Below, in pieces: positions 17,912 to 25,785 of a DNA stretch of 48,426 nt. The stretch's first letter is position 1, and each line of letters begins with the position of its first letter. The DNA comes from Pseudomonadota bacterium (GTDB lineage: Bacteria > Pseudomonadota > Alphaproteobacteria > Rhodospirillales > Magnetospirillaceae): assembly GCA_023458315.1 (NCBI GenBank), contig JAEXAH010000104.1:1-48426 (forward strand). Reading direction: 5' to 3'. Made by a program: the position numbers and the translations under genes. Below the pieces are notes generated by a model. The model had not been told where the DNA came from. It worked only from the letters and a program-made list of their open reading frames with translations, and searched no databases.

Positions 17912-18412
17912 TCACCCCACCGTCTGGCGATAGGTGTCGGCCAGACGCACATCGGTGTCGCGGTCCACCAGCGCGGAAATGGCGGCCAGCAGGCCCATTT
18001 CCTCTTTCTGGATGTGGAAGATTTCCCGCTCGACCAGCTCGGCGCCGGCATCGGCGAAATCCCGCCAGTCCTGCTCGGCGAAGGCGCCCGCCGCCACGGC
18101 GGCGACGGCCAGATCGGCCACCCGCACCGCCAGCGGCAGGATGGCGCGGTGTTCCATGGTCAGCATCATGACGATGCCGTTCTCGCCGCGTTGGACGAAT
18201 TCCGGGAACAGGTGGTTTTCCTCGAAACCGAAATGCTTTTCCACCTCTTCGCGCAAGGTGGCGGCCAGACGTTCCAGAAAGCCGTTGGCGGCGGCGTCCA
18301 GCTTGGGCGCGGCACGGTTGCGCCCCAGGAAGTCCTCGAGCTGCTGCAAGGTTTCGATGGTGGCCATGTGGTCTTCGTGCAACAGGGTGCCGGTCTGGGT
18401 CTGGGTGAACAT
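17912..18412 (-). CDS. Hemerythrin-like (HHE domain) protein
   Basis: A 166-residue four-helix protein with hemerythrin-type iron ligands: HEDH at 12-15, HFGFEENHLFPE at about 60-71, EHRAI in the third helix and HIQKEE in the fourth. Such proteins bind a di-iron centre that reacts with oxygen, nitric oxide or peroxide. It is the last gene of an operon with the membrane protein (six-base gap) and the DUF2249 protein. That company is typical of nitrosative-stress or denitrification-linked loci. The ligand is inferred, not seen. Confidence 0.85.
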   Translation of the reverse strand: MFTQTQTGTLLHEDHMATIETLQQLEDFLGRNRAAPKLDAAANGFLERLAATLREEVEKHFGFEENHLFPEFVQRGENGIVMMLTMEHRAILPLAVRVADLAVAAVAAGAFAEQDWRDFADAGAELVEREIFHIQKEEMGLLAAISALVDRDTDVRLADTYRQTVG

Positions 18413-18418
18413 GGGGAC

Positions 18419-19714
18419 TTATCCTCGGGTCTGGGAGGGGGATTGGGCACGCTCGTGCGCGCGGGCACGGACCAGCACGAGCGCGGCGGAAACGGCGAAG
18501 GCGACCGAACCGGCCAGCCCGGCCAGGGCGGCGGCCTGAAGCAGCGGCGCCCAGGCCGCCAGCAGCCCGGCGATCCCCAACGCCACCGCCACGGCATGCA
18601 GGGCGGCATGGATGGCCAGCGGCCGTTCGGCCACCAGCCGCGACATCAGCACCGGCTTGCCGCCGTGGCCGCCGGAATGCATGGACGCCAGGAACGGCAT
18701 GATCCGTTGCAGGATGCCGGTGACGAAGGACAGCAGCCAGCCGACCACCAGCAACCAGCCCCACAGCGGCGCCGTCAGTTCCGGCGCGGCGCCCAGCGCC
18801 ACCGCCAGCCCGGCGACCACGCTGGCGGGCAGCAGCACCCAGGCCAGCTTGACCAGGCGGAAAAAGCTTTCCAGCCGCTTGCGCATGCGGCTGCGCAGAG
18901 CGTGGGACAAGCCGTGCAGATGCAGCAGGATGGCCGCCAGCCCGACCACGCCGCCCAGCGCCGCCACCATGCCCAGCCCGGCCAGGGCACCGCCCGCCGC
19001 CAGCAGCAAGGCCGCGCCGGACAGCCAGGACGTGCGCCGCCCCACCGCGTCGGGCACCCCCTGCGACAGCACGAACATCGGCACCAGCACATAGGAAAAG
19101 CCCAGCGCCAGATTGCCCATGAAGCCGTATCCGGCCAGCACGGCATGGGCGGCGGCGACGGGACCGCGCCGCGCCAGGAAACCGCCATCCAAATCCACCA
19201 CCAGCACCAGCCCCAGCACCGCCAGCCCGGCCAGCGAGGCCAGGGCGATCCAGGCATGCCGGGTGACGGCGGGCAGATCGGACACCTGCATCAGATTGCG
19301 GGCCACCAGCACGGCGAACAGCGCCAGCCCGGCCACCACCAGGGCGCCGCCCGCATGCATGGCCGCCGAGCTTTCAGCGGCCATGCCCAGGCACAGCACC
19401 ACCACGCCGGGGGTGTACAGCCACCAGGTCAGACGGCAGGCCCAAAGCGGCCCCAACTGGCGACGGGTCGCCACCGGCAGCATCTGGAAGGCGGCGCCCA
19501 TGGCGGTCATGGACAGAACCCCCAGGGTCAGCAGGTGCAGCCCGGCCAGCCCCGGCCCCAGCCCGCCCTGGAAACCCGGCAAGGTGTCGGCCCCGGCCAG
19601 CAGGAAGGCCCAGGCGGCCACATGCAGCACCACGGCGGCGGCGAAGAAACGGTAAGGCACCGAGGGCGGCAACAGCCGGTCCTTGGCGCCCATCATCAGG
19701 ACACCGGGAACCAT
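18419..19714 (-). CDS. Polytopic membrane protein with conserved histidines
   Basis: A 431-residue integral membrane protein of about 12 predicted helices. Histidines lie within or beside helices (VVLHVAAW, LAGLHLLTLGVLSMTAMGA, AAAHAVLAGYGFMGN, LLHLHGLSH, FLASMHSGGHGG), a pattern that suggests heme or metal coordination, as in heme-copper oxidase subunit I-like or NnrS-like proteins. The WHAHEM signature of true NnrS is absent, so that name is not applied. The start at 19714 lies two bases after the DUF2249 stop, implying translational coupling. Methionines at 19696 and 19693 are alternatives. The likely role is with the neighbouring hemerythrin in NO or oxygen chemistry. Confidence 0.7.
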   Translation of the reverse strand: MVPGVLMMGAKDRLLPPSVPYRFFAAAVVLHVAAWAFLLAGADTLPGFQGGLGPGLAGLHLLTLGVLSMTAMGAAFQMLPVATRRQLGPLWACRLTWWLYTPGVVVLCLGMAAESSAAMHAGGALVVAGLALFAVLVARNLMQVSDLPAVTRHAWIALASLAGLAVLGLVLVVDLDGGFLARRGPVAAAHAVLAGYGFMGNLALGFSYVLVPMFVLSQGVPDAVGRRTSWLSGAALLLAAGGALAGLGMVAALGGVVGLAAILLHLHGLSHALRSRMRKRLESFFRLVKLAWVLLPASVVAGLAVALGAAPELTAPLWGWLLVVGWLLSFVTGILQRIMPFLASMHSGGHGGKPVLMSRLVAERPLAIHAALHAVAVALGIAGLLAAWAPLLQAAALAGLAGSVAFAVSAALVLVRARAHERAQSPSQTRG

Positions 19715-19716
19715 GC

Positions 19717-20313
19717 TCAGCCCTCGCGCTCCAGCCACAGGCGGACATTGGCGAATTCCTCGGCCATGCGGGCCACCCGCCAGCCGCGTTCCGCCAGTTC
19801 CGGCAACAGGAATTGCGGCACCCGTTCGTGGTGCACCACCACCACCTCGCCGGGGCCGACGGTGTCCAGCAGGCGCAGCACCGCCAGCATGGGCTGCGGC
19901 GGCTTCAGCTTGCGCACGTCGATGTGCAGGCCGTCCTCCTCGCGCCAGGTCATGGCGCCCTCGGGACCGACATCGACCTCGGCGTCGCGTTCCCAGTCCT
20001 GGCCGCCGTTCAGCACGAAGAACACCCGCCAATGGCCGGGACCGAGGTTGCGCCCATACGAGGAAAAGCCCCGCGCCGCCAGGATGCGGCGCAGCGGCGA
20101 CGGATTGAACGGCGCGTCGATCACCAGGGCGCCGCCGAATTCGACGCCGTCGGCGGCGTCCATGATCAGGCCCAGGGGGTCTTCGCCGAGGGCCAGGGCC
20201 GGGCGCACGTCCAGCGGCTCCGCCTCCAGCGCCAGCGCCAGCCATTCGGGCGGTCCGGAGCACGCTCCGCCCGCCAAGCCCTCCGCCGTCGCGGCCGTTC
20301 TCCGGTCGTCCAT
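19717..20313 (-). CDS. Protein with two DUF2249 domains
   Basis: A 198-residue soluble protein with two tandem DUF2249 domains, opened by LDVRPALALGEDPLGLI (about 34-100) and by IDVRKLKPPQPMLAVLRLLD (about 130-190). The second has the family's HHERVPQFLLPELAERGW block. DUF2249 resembles the TusA-like fold and often occurs beside hemerythrins and NO-related membrane proteins, but its reaction is unknown. It is the first gene of the three-gene operon. A Crp/Fnr-like palindrome (20365-20378) lies about 52 bases upstream of the ATG. Confidence 0.82.
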   Translation of the reverse strand: MDDRRTAATAEGLAGGACSGPPEWLALALEAEPLDVRPALALGEDPLGLIMDAADGVEFGGALVIDAPFNPSPLRRILAARGFSSYGRNLGPGHWRVFFVLNGGQDWERDAEVDVGPEGAMTWREEDGLHIDVRKLKPPQPMLAVLRLLDTVGPGEVVVVHHERVPQFLLPELAERGWRVARMAEEFANVRLWLEREG

Positions 20314-20364
20314 GGCAAACTCCCTGCTTTGTCGCCAACCCTACACCGGGTGTGGCCAAATCCC

Positions 20365-20378
20365 TTGACGTTCGACAA
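20365..20378. promoter_or_regulatory. Candidate Crp/Fnr-family binding site
   Basis: TTGACGTTCGACAA is a near-palindrome of the TTGA-N6-(T/A)CAA type bound by FNR, DNR and NNR proteins, matching nine of ten consensus-like outer positions loosely (TTGA and CAA exact). It lies between the divergent DUF2249 operon and the bacteriophytochrome gene. Two Crp/Fnr-type genes are encoded 2.4 kb away. Confidence 0.4.
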
Positions 20379-20480
20379 GACAGGCAAGGAACGTGCCGCG
20401 CGCCGCCGGATAGACCTTTCGGTTAGGGGGGGAAGCGGAGTATCCTGCCGACGGTCCGCCGAGCATCCCGAGAAGAATCC

Positions 20481-22715
20481 ATGTCGCCCGATGGAGCCTT
20501 TCCGTCCCCCACCGCCGATTTCTGCGAAATGGAACCCATCCGTTTCGCCGGACACATCCAGCCGCATGGCGTCTTGCTGTGCGTCGATGCCGATGCCGGA
20601 ACGGTGCTGGCCGCCAGTACCAACGCCGACACCATCCCGGCACTGGCCGGGGCCATCCACGGCCGACACCTGACGGACGTGTGGCCCGCCCTGGCCGAAC
20701 TGGGCAAAGAGGGCACGGCGCTGCTGGACGGCCACATGGCGGCGATCCACACCATCGGCCGCACCACCTTCATCGAGATCGAGCCGATACAGTCCGAGGA
20801 CGCCGCCCCGCCCCTGGCCGTCTGGCAACTGGGCGAGGAAATGGACCGGCTGCGGCGGGCCGAAACCCTGGAATATCTGACCGCCATCACCGCGCAGGCG
20901 ATCCGCCACATCACCGGCATGGAACGGGTGCTGATCTACCGCTTCACCCCCGAAGGCCATGGCGAGGTGGTGGGCGAATCCAAGGTCGCGGATTGGCAGG
21001 AAAGCTTCATCGGCTTTCACTTTCCCTCCGACGACATCCCCCGCCAGGCCCGCGCCCTGTATCTGATCAATCCCACCCGTTTCACCCCGCAGCGCGATTA
21101 CGACATGGTGGCCATCGTGCCGGGCACCGACCCGCGCGACGGCCAGCCCTTCGACCTGACCCGCTGCCAGTTGCGCAGCCTGTCGCCGGTGCATCGGCTG
21201 TACCAGGAAAACCTGGGCGTCGATGGCGCCATGTCGGTATCCATCATCAACGAAGGCCGGTTGTGGGGGCTGGTGGTCGGCCATCACCGCCGCCCGCACC
21301 GCGTCGCCATCCCGGCCCGCCATCAGGTGGCGGCCATCGCCACCGCCCTGTCCATGCGGCTGACCGCCGCCGAAACCGCCGAGGAACGCGACGCCCGCGC
21401 CCGCCACGTCACCCTGCACGCCAAATTGCTGGAACAGATCGCGGGCGCCGACGACTTCATCGCGCCCCTGGTCCATGGCGAGGTCAAGCTGACCGACATC
21501 TTCTTCGCGTCGTCGGGGGCGGCGGTGGTCTATCGTGACGCCCGCGACGGCCAGGAACATATCGAGGTGCGCACCGTCGGCGAGGCCCCCGACGACGAAT
21601 CCGTGCTGCAACTGACCGAAGCCTGCCGCCCGCTGCTGTCGGACGGCGTCTTCGCCACCGACCACGCCGCCTCGATCCACCCGCCCTTCGCCAGCCACGC
21701 GCCCTACGCCTCGGGCTTCCTGGCCCTGACCGTGGGCGAGGAAGGGCGGCACATGATCGTCTGGTTCCGCCCCGAGATCGTCCGCACCACCGTCTGGGGC
21801 GGCGCCACCCCCGCCGCCGTGGCGCGCGAGAAACAGGCGGGCAATTACCTGCCGCGGCGGTCCTTTGCCCGCTGGGTCGAGGAACGGCGCGGCCATTCCC
21901 GCCCGTGGCCCGCCTGGAAGATCGCCATCGCCCATTCGCTGCGCACCGCGCTGAACGACGTGATCCTGCGCCAGATGCGAACCATCCGCCAACTCAACCT
22001 GCGGCTGGAGGAAAGCGATCAGGCCAAGTCCAAGTTCCTGGCCCATATGAGCCACGAATTGCGCACGCCGCTGAACGCGGTGATCGGCTTTTCCGAGATG
22101 CTGGAAATGGGGCTGTACGGTGCCCTGGCCGATCGCCAGCGCGAGAATGTCGGCCTGATCCGCGAGGCGGGCGTCCATCTGCTGGAACTGATCAACGACG
22201 TGCTGGACCTGTCCAAGATCCAGGCGGGCAAGATGGACCTGCAACCGGCCGTCACCGATCTCGGCGCCCTGTCGGAACGCATCCTGGTGCTGATGCGCGG
22301 CATGGCCCGCGAGCACGGCATCCTCATGACCGGCGACCACCTGCCCGACGTGCCGCAAGTGTCGGTGGACGAACGCCTGACCAAGCAGATGCTGCTGAAC
22401 CTGCTGTCCAACGCGCTGAAATTCACCCCCAATGGCGGCAGCGTGACCGTTTCGACCCGGCTTCGCCCCGATGGCGGCGTCACGCTGGCGGTGTCGGACA
22501 CCGGCATCGGCATCGCCGAGGACAAGCTGGCCCACGTCCTGGAGCCGTTCCGCCAGGCCACCGTCGACCCCACCCTGACGGCACGGGGCACCGGCCTGGG
22601 ACTGCCGATCGTCAAGTCGCTGATCGAACTGCACGGCGGCGCCATCCGGCTGCACAGCCGCCTGGGAATCGGCACGACGGTCAGCCTGGATTTTCCGCCA
22701 TCGGCGTCGCAATAG
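20481..22715 (+). CDS. Bacteriophytochrome histidine kinase
   Basis: A 744-residue red/far-red photoreceptor kinase. The order is PAS_2 (about 15-115), GAF (about 130-290), PHY (about 310-495), HisKA (about 510-580) and HATPase (about 620-740). Cys15 in FCEMEPIRFAGHIQPHG is the biliverdin-binding cysteine. The chromophore pocket has FPSDDIP (Asp185), SPVHRLYQENLGV and GHH (268-269). The PHY tongue motif PRRSF...W is present at about 459. The phospho-acceptor is His525 in HMSHELRTPLNAV, and the ATP-binding boxes include DTGIGIAED and GTGLGLPIV. Its response regulator is not next to it. A heme oxygenase gene, needed for biliverdin, is not in the window. Confidence 0.95.
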   Translation: MSPDGAFPSPTADFCEMEPIRFAGHIQPHGVLLCVDADAGTVLAASTNADTIPALAGAIHGRHLTDVWPALAELGKEGTALLDGHMAAIHTIGRTTFIEIEPIQSEDAAPPLAVWQLGEEMDRLRRAETLEYLTAITAQAIRHITGMERVLIYRFTPEGHGEVVGESKVADWQESFIGFHFPSDDIPRQARALYLINPTRFTPQRDYDMVAIVPGTDPRDGQPFDLTRCQLRSLSPVHRLYQENLGVDGAMSVSIINEGRLWGLVVGHHRRPHRVAIPARHQVAAIATALSMRLTAAETAEERDARARHVTLHAKLLEQIAGADDFIAPLVHGEVKLTDIFFASSGAAVVYRDARDGQEHIEVRTVGEAPDDESVLQLTEACRPLLSDGVFATDHAASIHPPFASHAPYASGFLALTVGEEGRHMIVWFRPEIVRTTVWGGATPAAVAREKQAGNYLPRRSFARWVEERRGHSRPWPAWKIAIAHSLRTALNDVILRQMRTIRQLNLRLEESDQAKSKFLAHMSHELRTPLNAVIGFSEMLEMGLYGALADRQRENVGLIREAGVHLLELINDVLDLSKIQAGKMDLQPAVTDLGALSERILVLMRGMAREHGILMTGDHLPDVPQVSVDERLTKQMLLNLLSNALKFTPNGGSVTVSTRLRPDGGVTLAVSDTGIGIAEDKLAHVLEPFRQATVDPTLTARGTGLGLPIVKSLIELHGGAIRLHSRLGIGTTVSLDFPPSASQ

Positions 22716-22739
22716 GGCGAAGCCAACGTGGCGCGGGGG

Positions 22740-23432
22740 TTATTCCCCGCCTTCGCGCACCAGGCGGCGCAGGGCGTCCAGGTCGGTCAGCACCACCTCG
22801 CGGCCGTGGCTTTCCACCCCCACCGCCTTGAGGCGGCCCAGCGCCCGCGACAGGCTTTCCGGGGCGATGCCGATGCGGCTGGCCAGCACCGCCTTGGTGA
22901 TGGGCAGGCGCACCTGGGCGCTGCCCTCGCCGGTCTTGGCCAGGGCCAGCAGGAACGACGCCAGACGCTGGCCGGGCGACTTGCTTTTCAGTTCGGTGAT
23001 CTCGTGGATCATGCGCAACTGCCAGCGCGACAGGCCCGACATCAGATGAAAGGCCAACTGGCGGTTTTCCGACAGACGGCGCATGAATGGCGCGGCGGGG
23101 ATGTGCACCAGCCTGCTGCCCGCCACCACCTCGCAATTCAGCGGAAACTTGCCCGACGAGAACATGGCCGCCTCGGCGAAGGTCGAGACGGCGTCGAACA
23201 CCTCGATCACCGACTGGTCGCCGGTTTCGGTCAGGGCGAACAGGTTGACGCGCCCGTCCAGCACCACGAAGAAACGGTCGGCGATGTCGCCCTGGCTGAA
23301 CAGCAGCCCGGTTTCGCCATAGGCGGTGGCCTGGGCCTGCTCCAGCAGGGCGGCCAGGTCGGAACGCCCCAGCGCCGCGAACAGCGGCGCCTGGGCACAT
23401 GCATCCAGATCGGCGGCGGACAGTCCGGCCAT
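22740..23432 (-). CDS. Crp/Fnr-family transcriptional regulator (copy 1)
   Basis: A 230-residue regulator. The N-terminal cNMP-fold sensory domain (about 15-125) opens with PLFAALGRSDLAALL. A long dimerisation helix follows, and a C-terminal winged helix has ITKAVLASRIGIAPESLSRALGRLKAVGV. The FNR iron-sulfur cysteine cluster is absent, so this is a DNR/NnrR- or Crp-type member whose ligand may be heme-bound NO or another small molecule. It lies five bases downstream of a paralogue and is probably cotranscribed with it. It is convergent with the bacteriophytochrome gene. Confidence 0.88.
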   Translation of the reverse strand: MAGLSAADLDACAQAPLFAALGRSDLAALLEQAQATAYGETGLLFSQGDIADRFFVVLDGRVNLFALTETGDQSVIEVFDAVSTFAEAAMFSSGKFPLNCEVVAGSRLVHIPAAPFMRRLSENRQLAFHLMSGLSRWQLRMIHEITELKSKSPGQRLASFLLALAKTGEGSAQVRLPITKAVLASRIGIAPESLSRALGRLKAVGVESHGREVVLTDLDALRRLVREGGE

Positions 23433-23437
23433 CTTCC

Positions 23438-24148
23438 CTACCCCATGTCGTCTTCGACGCAGAATTCACGCAGCCGCTCGACGTCGGCAATGACCACGCT
23501 GTTGTCGGGCCGCGATTCCACCCCCAGCTTGGCCAGCTTGGCCAGGGCGCGCGACAGGCTTTCCGGCTTCATGCCCAATTCGTCGGCCACCAGCCGCTTG
23601 TCATAGGGAAAGCGCACGGCGGCGCGGCCTTCCTCGGCCTCGACCTGCGACAGCAGGAAACTGCCCAGGCGCTGGGCGGTGGTCTTCAGCTTCAGTTCGG
23701 CGATCTGGCGCACCAGCATGCGCAGGCGGAACGACATGGTCGACAGCATGTGGGTGATGATGTCGAAGCGCGGTTCCAGCTTGGCCAGGAAGCTGGCCGC
23801 CGGAACCGCCAGCAGCGTGGCGCCGGTCAGCACCCGCGCGCTCATCAGGAAGCGGCCGTCGCCGAACATGGCGGCGTCGCCCAGCACCACGCCCTTGCGC
23901 GCCACCTCGACCACCGAGCGGCGGCCGTCCACGTCGATGGACAATTCCACATGGCCGTCCATGATCACGAAGAAATCCACCACCGGGTCGCCCTGGTCGT
24001 ACAGCGCCGTCTCGTGCCCCAGCGACACCAGCCGCGCCCCGGCGATCAGGTCGCGGATGTCCGCTTCCATCAGGCCCGCGAACAGCGGCGTGAATTGCAG
24101 TTGCAGCAGGATGCTCTTGTCCAGCGGGGGCGGGGCGGCTTCGGCCAT
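23438..24148 (-). CDS. Crp/Fnr-family transcriptional regulator (copy 2)
   Basis: A 236-residue paralogue of the preceding gene, with the same layout: cNMP-fold (about 20-135, FTPLFAGLMEADIRDLI), dimer helix, and winged helix with YDKRLVADELGMKPESLSRALAKLAKLGV. The recognition-helix segment PESLSRAL is identical in both proteins, so they probably read similar DNA sites. The FNR-type cysteines are absent. The start at 24148 is the first methionine compatible with the domain. The inverted repeat 24161-24176 directly upstream could serve autoregulation. Confidence 0.88.
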   Translation of the reverse strand: MAEAAPPPLDKSILLQLQFTPLFAGLMEADIRDLIAGARLVSLGHETALYDQGDPVVDFFVIMDGHVELSIDVDGRRSVVEVARKGVVLGDAAMFGDGRFLMSARVLTGATLLAVPAASFLAKLEPRFDIITHMLSTMSFRLRMLVRQIAELKLKTTAQRLGSFLLSQVEAEEGRAAVRFPYDKRLVADELGMKPESLSRALAKLAKLGVESRPDNSVVIADVERLREFCVEDDMG

Positions 24149-24160
24149 AACGGGTTCCCT

Positions 24161-24176
24161 GTTTGCCTGTTCAAAC
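24161..24176. promoter_or_regulatory. Inverted repeat upstream of the tandem Crp/Fnr genes
   Basis: GTTTGCCTGTTCAAAC has perfect 5-bp arms (GTTTG/CAAAC) around six bases. It sits 13 bases before the ATG of the upstream Crp/Fnr gene, a position suited to autorepression. The factor is not known. Confidence 0.35.
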
Positions 24177-24285
24177 CTAGACCAAGGCCACAGGCCCGCC
24201 AAGACATGAATACAGGCGGCAGGACACTTGCTTTTCCGCCGCGTCCGGCCAAGGATGCGCCCTTTCCCGATCCGGAGCCCGTGAC

Positions 24286-25122
24286 GTGAGCCCAAGACAG
24301 CGCGACCTGCCCATCGGAATTTTCGATTCCGGGGTCGGCGGCCTGACCGTTCTCAAGGCGGTGCGCGAGCGCCTGCCCCACGAATCCGTGGTCTATCTGG
24401 GCGACACCGCGCGATTGCCCTATGGCACCAAAAGCGCGGCGGCGGTCAGCACCTATGCGGTACAGGCGGCCCGCGCCCTGGTCGCCACCGGCATCAAGGC
24501 ATTGGTGGTGGCCGACAACACCTCGTCGGCGCACGCGCTGGAAACCCTGCGCGCCGAATTCCCCGGCCTGCCGGTGATCGGCGTCATCGAGCCCGGCGCC
24601 ACCGCCGCCGGACATGCCAGCGCCGCAGGCCGCATCGCCGTCATCGCCACCGAAAGCACGGTGCAGGCCGGAACCTATCCGCGCGCCATCCTGCATTCGC
24701 GGCCCGGGGCGGTGGTCAGTTCGGTGGCCTGCCCGCTGTTCGTGTCCATGGTCGAGGAAGGCATGGTCGAAGGCCCCATCGCCGAACAGATCGCCCGCCA
24801 CTACCTGACCGGCCTGTTCCTGGACCCGCCGCCGGGCACCGGCTGCGACTGCCTGTTGCTGGGCGCCACCCACTTTCCGGCGCTGGAGCCGCTGCTGCGC
24901 CGCCTGTTGGGGGCGGACGTCGCCATCGTCGATTCCGCCACCACCACCGCCAGCGCCGTCGAGGACCTGCTGGTCCACCGTCGTCTGGCCACCCAGACGA
25001 CGGAACCGGGGCGGGTGCGTTACATGGCCACCGACGCCCCCGACCGCTTCGCCCGCGTCGCCGGGGTGTTCGTGCCGTGGGCCATCACCCCGGCGCAGGT
25101 GGAACTGATCGATATCGGCTAG
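24286..25122 (+). CDS. Glutamate racemase-like protein lacking both catalytic cysteines
   Basis: A 278-residue MurI-family protein starting at GTG. The fold is well conserved: IGIFDSGVGGLTVLKAV, VVYLGDTARLPYGTKS, GVIEPGA and a final domain with ATHFPALEPLL. Glutamate racemase uses two cysteines, in ACNTASA and GCTHYP. Here the first is Asp77 (VVADNTSSA, codon gac) and the second is Ala194 (LLGATHFP, codon gcc). Asp14, Ser15 and His196 remain. The protein is therefore unlikely to racemise glutamate by the normal two-base mechanism. It may be a moonlighting or regulatory paralogue (some MurI proteins inhibit gyrase) or use different chemistry. A genuine murI is expected elsewhere. Confidence 0.85.
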   Translation: MSPRQRDLPIGIFDSGVGGLTVLKAVRERLPHESVVYLGDTARLPYGTKSAAAVSTYAVQAARALVATGIKALVVADNTSSAHALETLRAEFPGLPVIGVIEPGATAAGHASAAGRIAVIATESTVQAGTYPRAILHSRPGAVVSSVACPLFVSMVEEGMVEGPIAEQIARHYLTGLFLDPPPGTGCDCLLLGATHFPALEPLLRRLLGADVAIVDSATTTASAVEDLLVHRRLATQTTEPGRVRYMATDAPDRFARVAGVFVPWAITPAQVELIDIG

Positions 25123-25126
25123 GAAG

Positions 25127-25324
25127 TCACCCGCCCGCCGCCCGAAGCCGCGCCCGGGCGTCGGCCAGACGGGCGTGCAAATCGTGGCAACGCTGCGCCA
25201 CCTCGGGAATTTTCTGCCAGTCGGTGGGCAGTTCCTCGGACAGATCGTGCAGATCCATCTTGGCCTGGGTGGCCTGGGTGGACAATTTCTTGATGTCGGC
25301 CTTCAGGGTGTCGATGTCGCTCAT
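25127..25324 (-). CDS. CCE_0567-family (Rop-like) small metalloprotein
   Basis: A 65-residue helical-hairpin protein: LKADIKKLSTQATQAKMDLH, then LSEELPTDWQKIPEVAQRCHDL and ARLADARARLRA. The AKMDLHDL and LPTDWQKIPEVA blocks are diagnostic of the family (Rop-like, PF05082), whose members are usually encoded beside nifX in nitrogen-fixation clusters and bind a metal. No nif gene is in this window. The start at 25324 excludes twelve upstream codons. It is convergent with the MurI-like gene, four bases away. Confidence 0.82.
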   Translation of the reverse strand: MSDIDTLKADIKKLSTQATQAKMDLHDLSEELPTDWQKIPEVAQRCHDLHARLADARARLRAAGG

Positions 25325-25450
25325 GGATTGCTCTCGGGTCGTGGCCTGGCGGAAGCGCACCCGCCGACATTAGAGCAATTTTTGAGCAGTTTCCAGAAAT
25401 GCCTATAAAACAACCAACGACTATTGCACGGTCGCGGGACACCCCTGAAG

Positions 25451-25480
25451 TGATCCGAAACGACGTTGGCGACGTAAGAA
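25451..25480 (+). promoter_or_regulatory. RpoE-type promoter of the small protein-rpoE-chrR operon
   Basis: TGATCC (25451-25456), exactly 18 bases, then TAAGAA (25475-25480). This is an exact match to the consensus known for the Rhodobacter RpoE/ChrR singlet-oxygen sigma factor. Transcription would start near 25486, leaving a leader of about 24 bases before the ATG at 25510. It implies that the operon activates itself. Confidence 0.88.
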
Positions 25481-25509
25481 GGCACAAGCAAGCTTTCTTG
25501 GAGGACGCC

Positions 25510-25692
25510 ATGCCCGCGATATCCTGCCCCGCCAATACTTCCGCCAAAGACCTGGCCGAATTGTCGGCCATCCTGCGCGCCATCGCCCTGGACCGCAAAG
25601 GCGCCGCCCCGGCCCTGCGCGGAATGGCGGCGCATTACGAAAATCAGGCCGCCGCGTGCCAGTTGGGGCATGCATGGCACCTGGGCGCCTGA
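25510..25692 (+). CDS. Small protein of unknown function, first gene of the rpoE-chrR operon
   Basis: A 60-residue protein with GGAGG six bases before its ATG. It reads MPAISCPANTSAKDLAELSA, then ILRAIALDRKGAAPALRGMA and AHYENQAAACQLGHAWHLGA. It is probably two helices, with two cysteines (6 and 50) and three histidines in the last 20 residues, but no signal peptide or membrane segment. It lies directly behind the best RpoE-type promoter and 93 bases ahead of the sigma factor start. It should therefore be among the most strongly induced products of the response. No known family was recognised. Confidence 0.75.
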   Translation: MPAISCPANTSAKDLAELSAILRAIALDRKGAAPALRGMAAHYENQAAACQLGHAWHLGA

Positions 25693-25785
25693 ACACAGGT
25701 CATGCTGGATTTTTCCGGCGAAGCCTCTGATGATCCCGGGCAGGCGTCGGCACCGGCCGCCGTCTTTTTCGGGAAAGGAGCCGTG

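Noticed and set aside
18419..19714. Naming the membrane protein NnrS
   Set aside because: The WHAHEM motif and other NnrS landmarks are not present; only the pattern of membrane histidines is similar.
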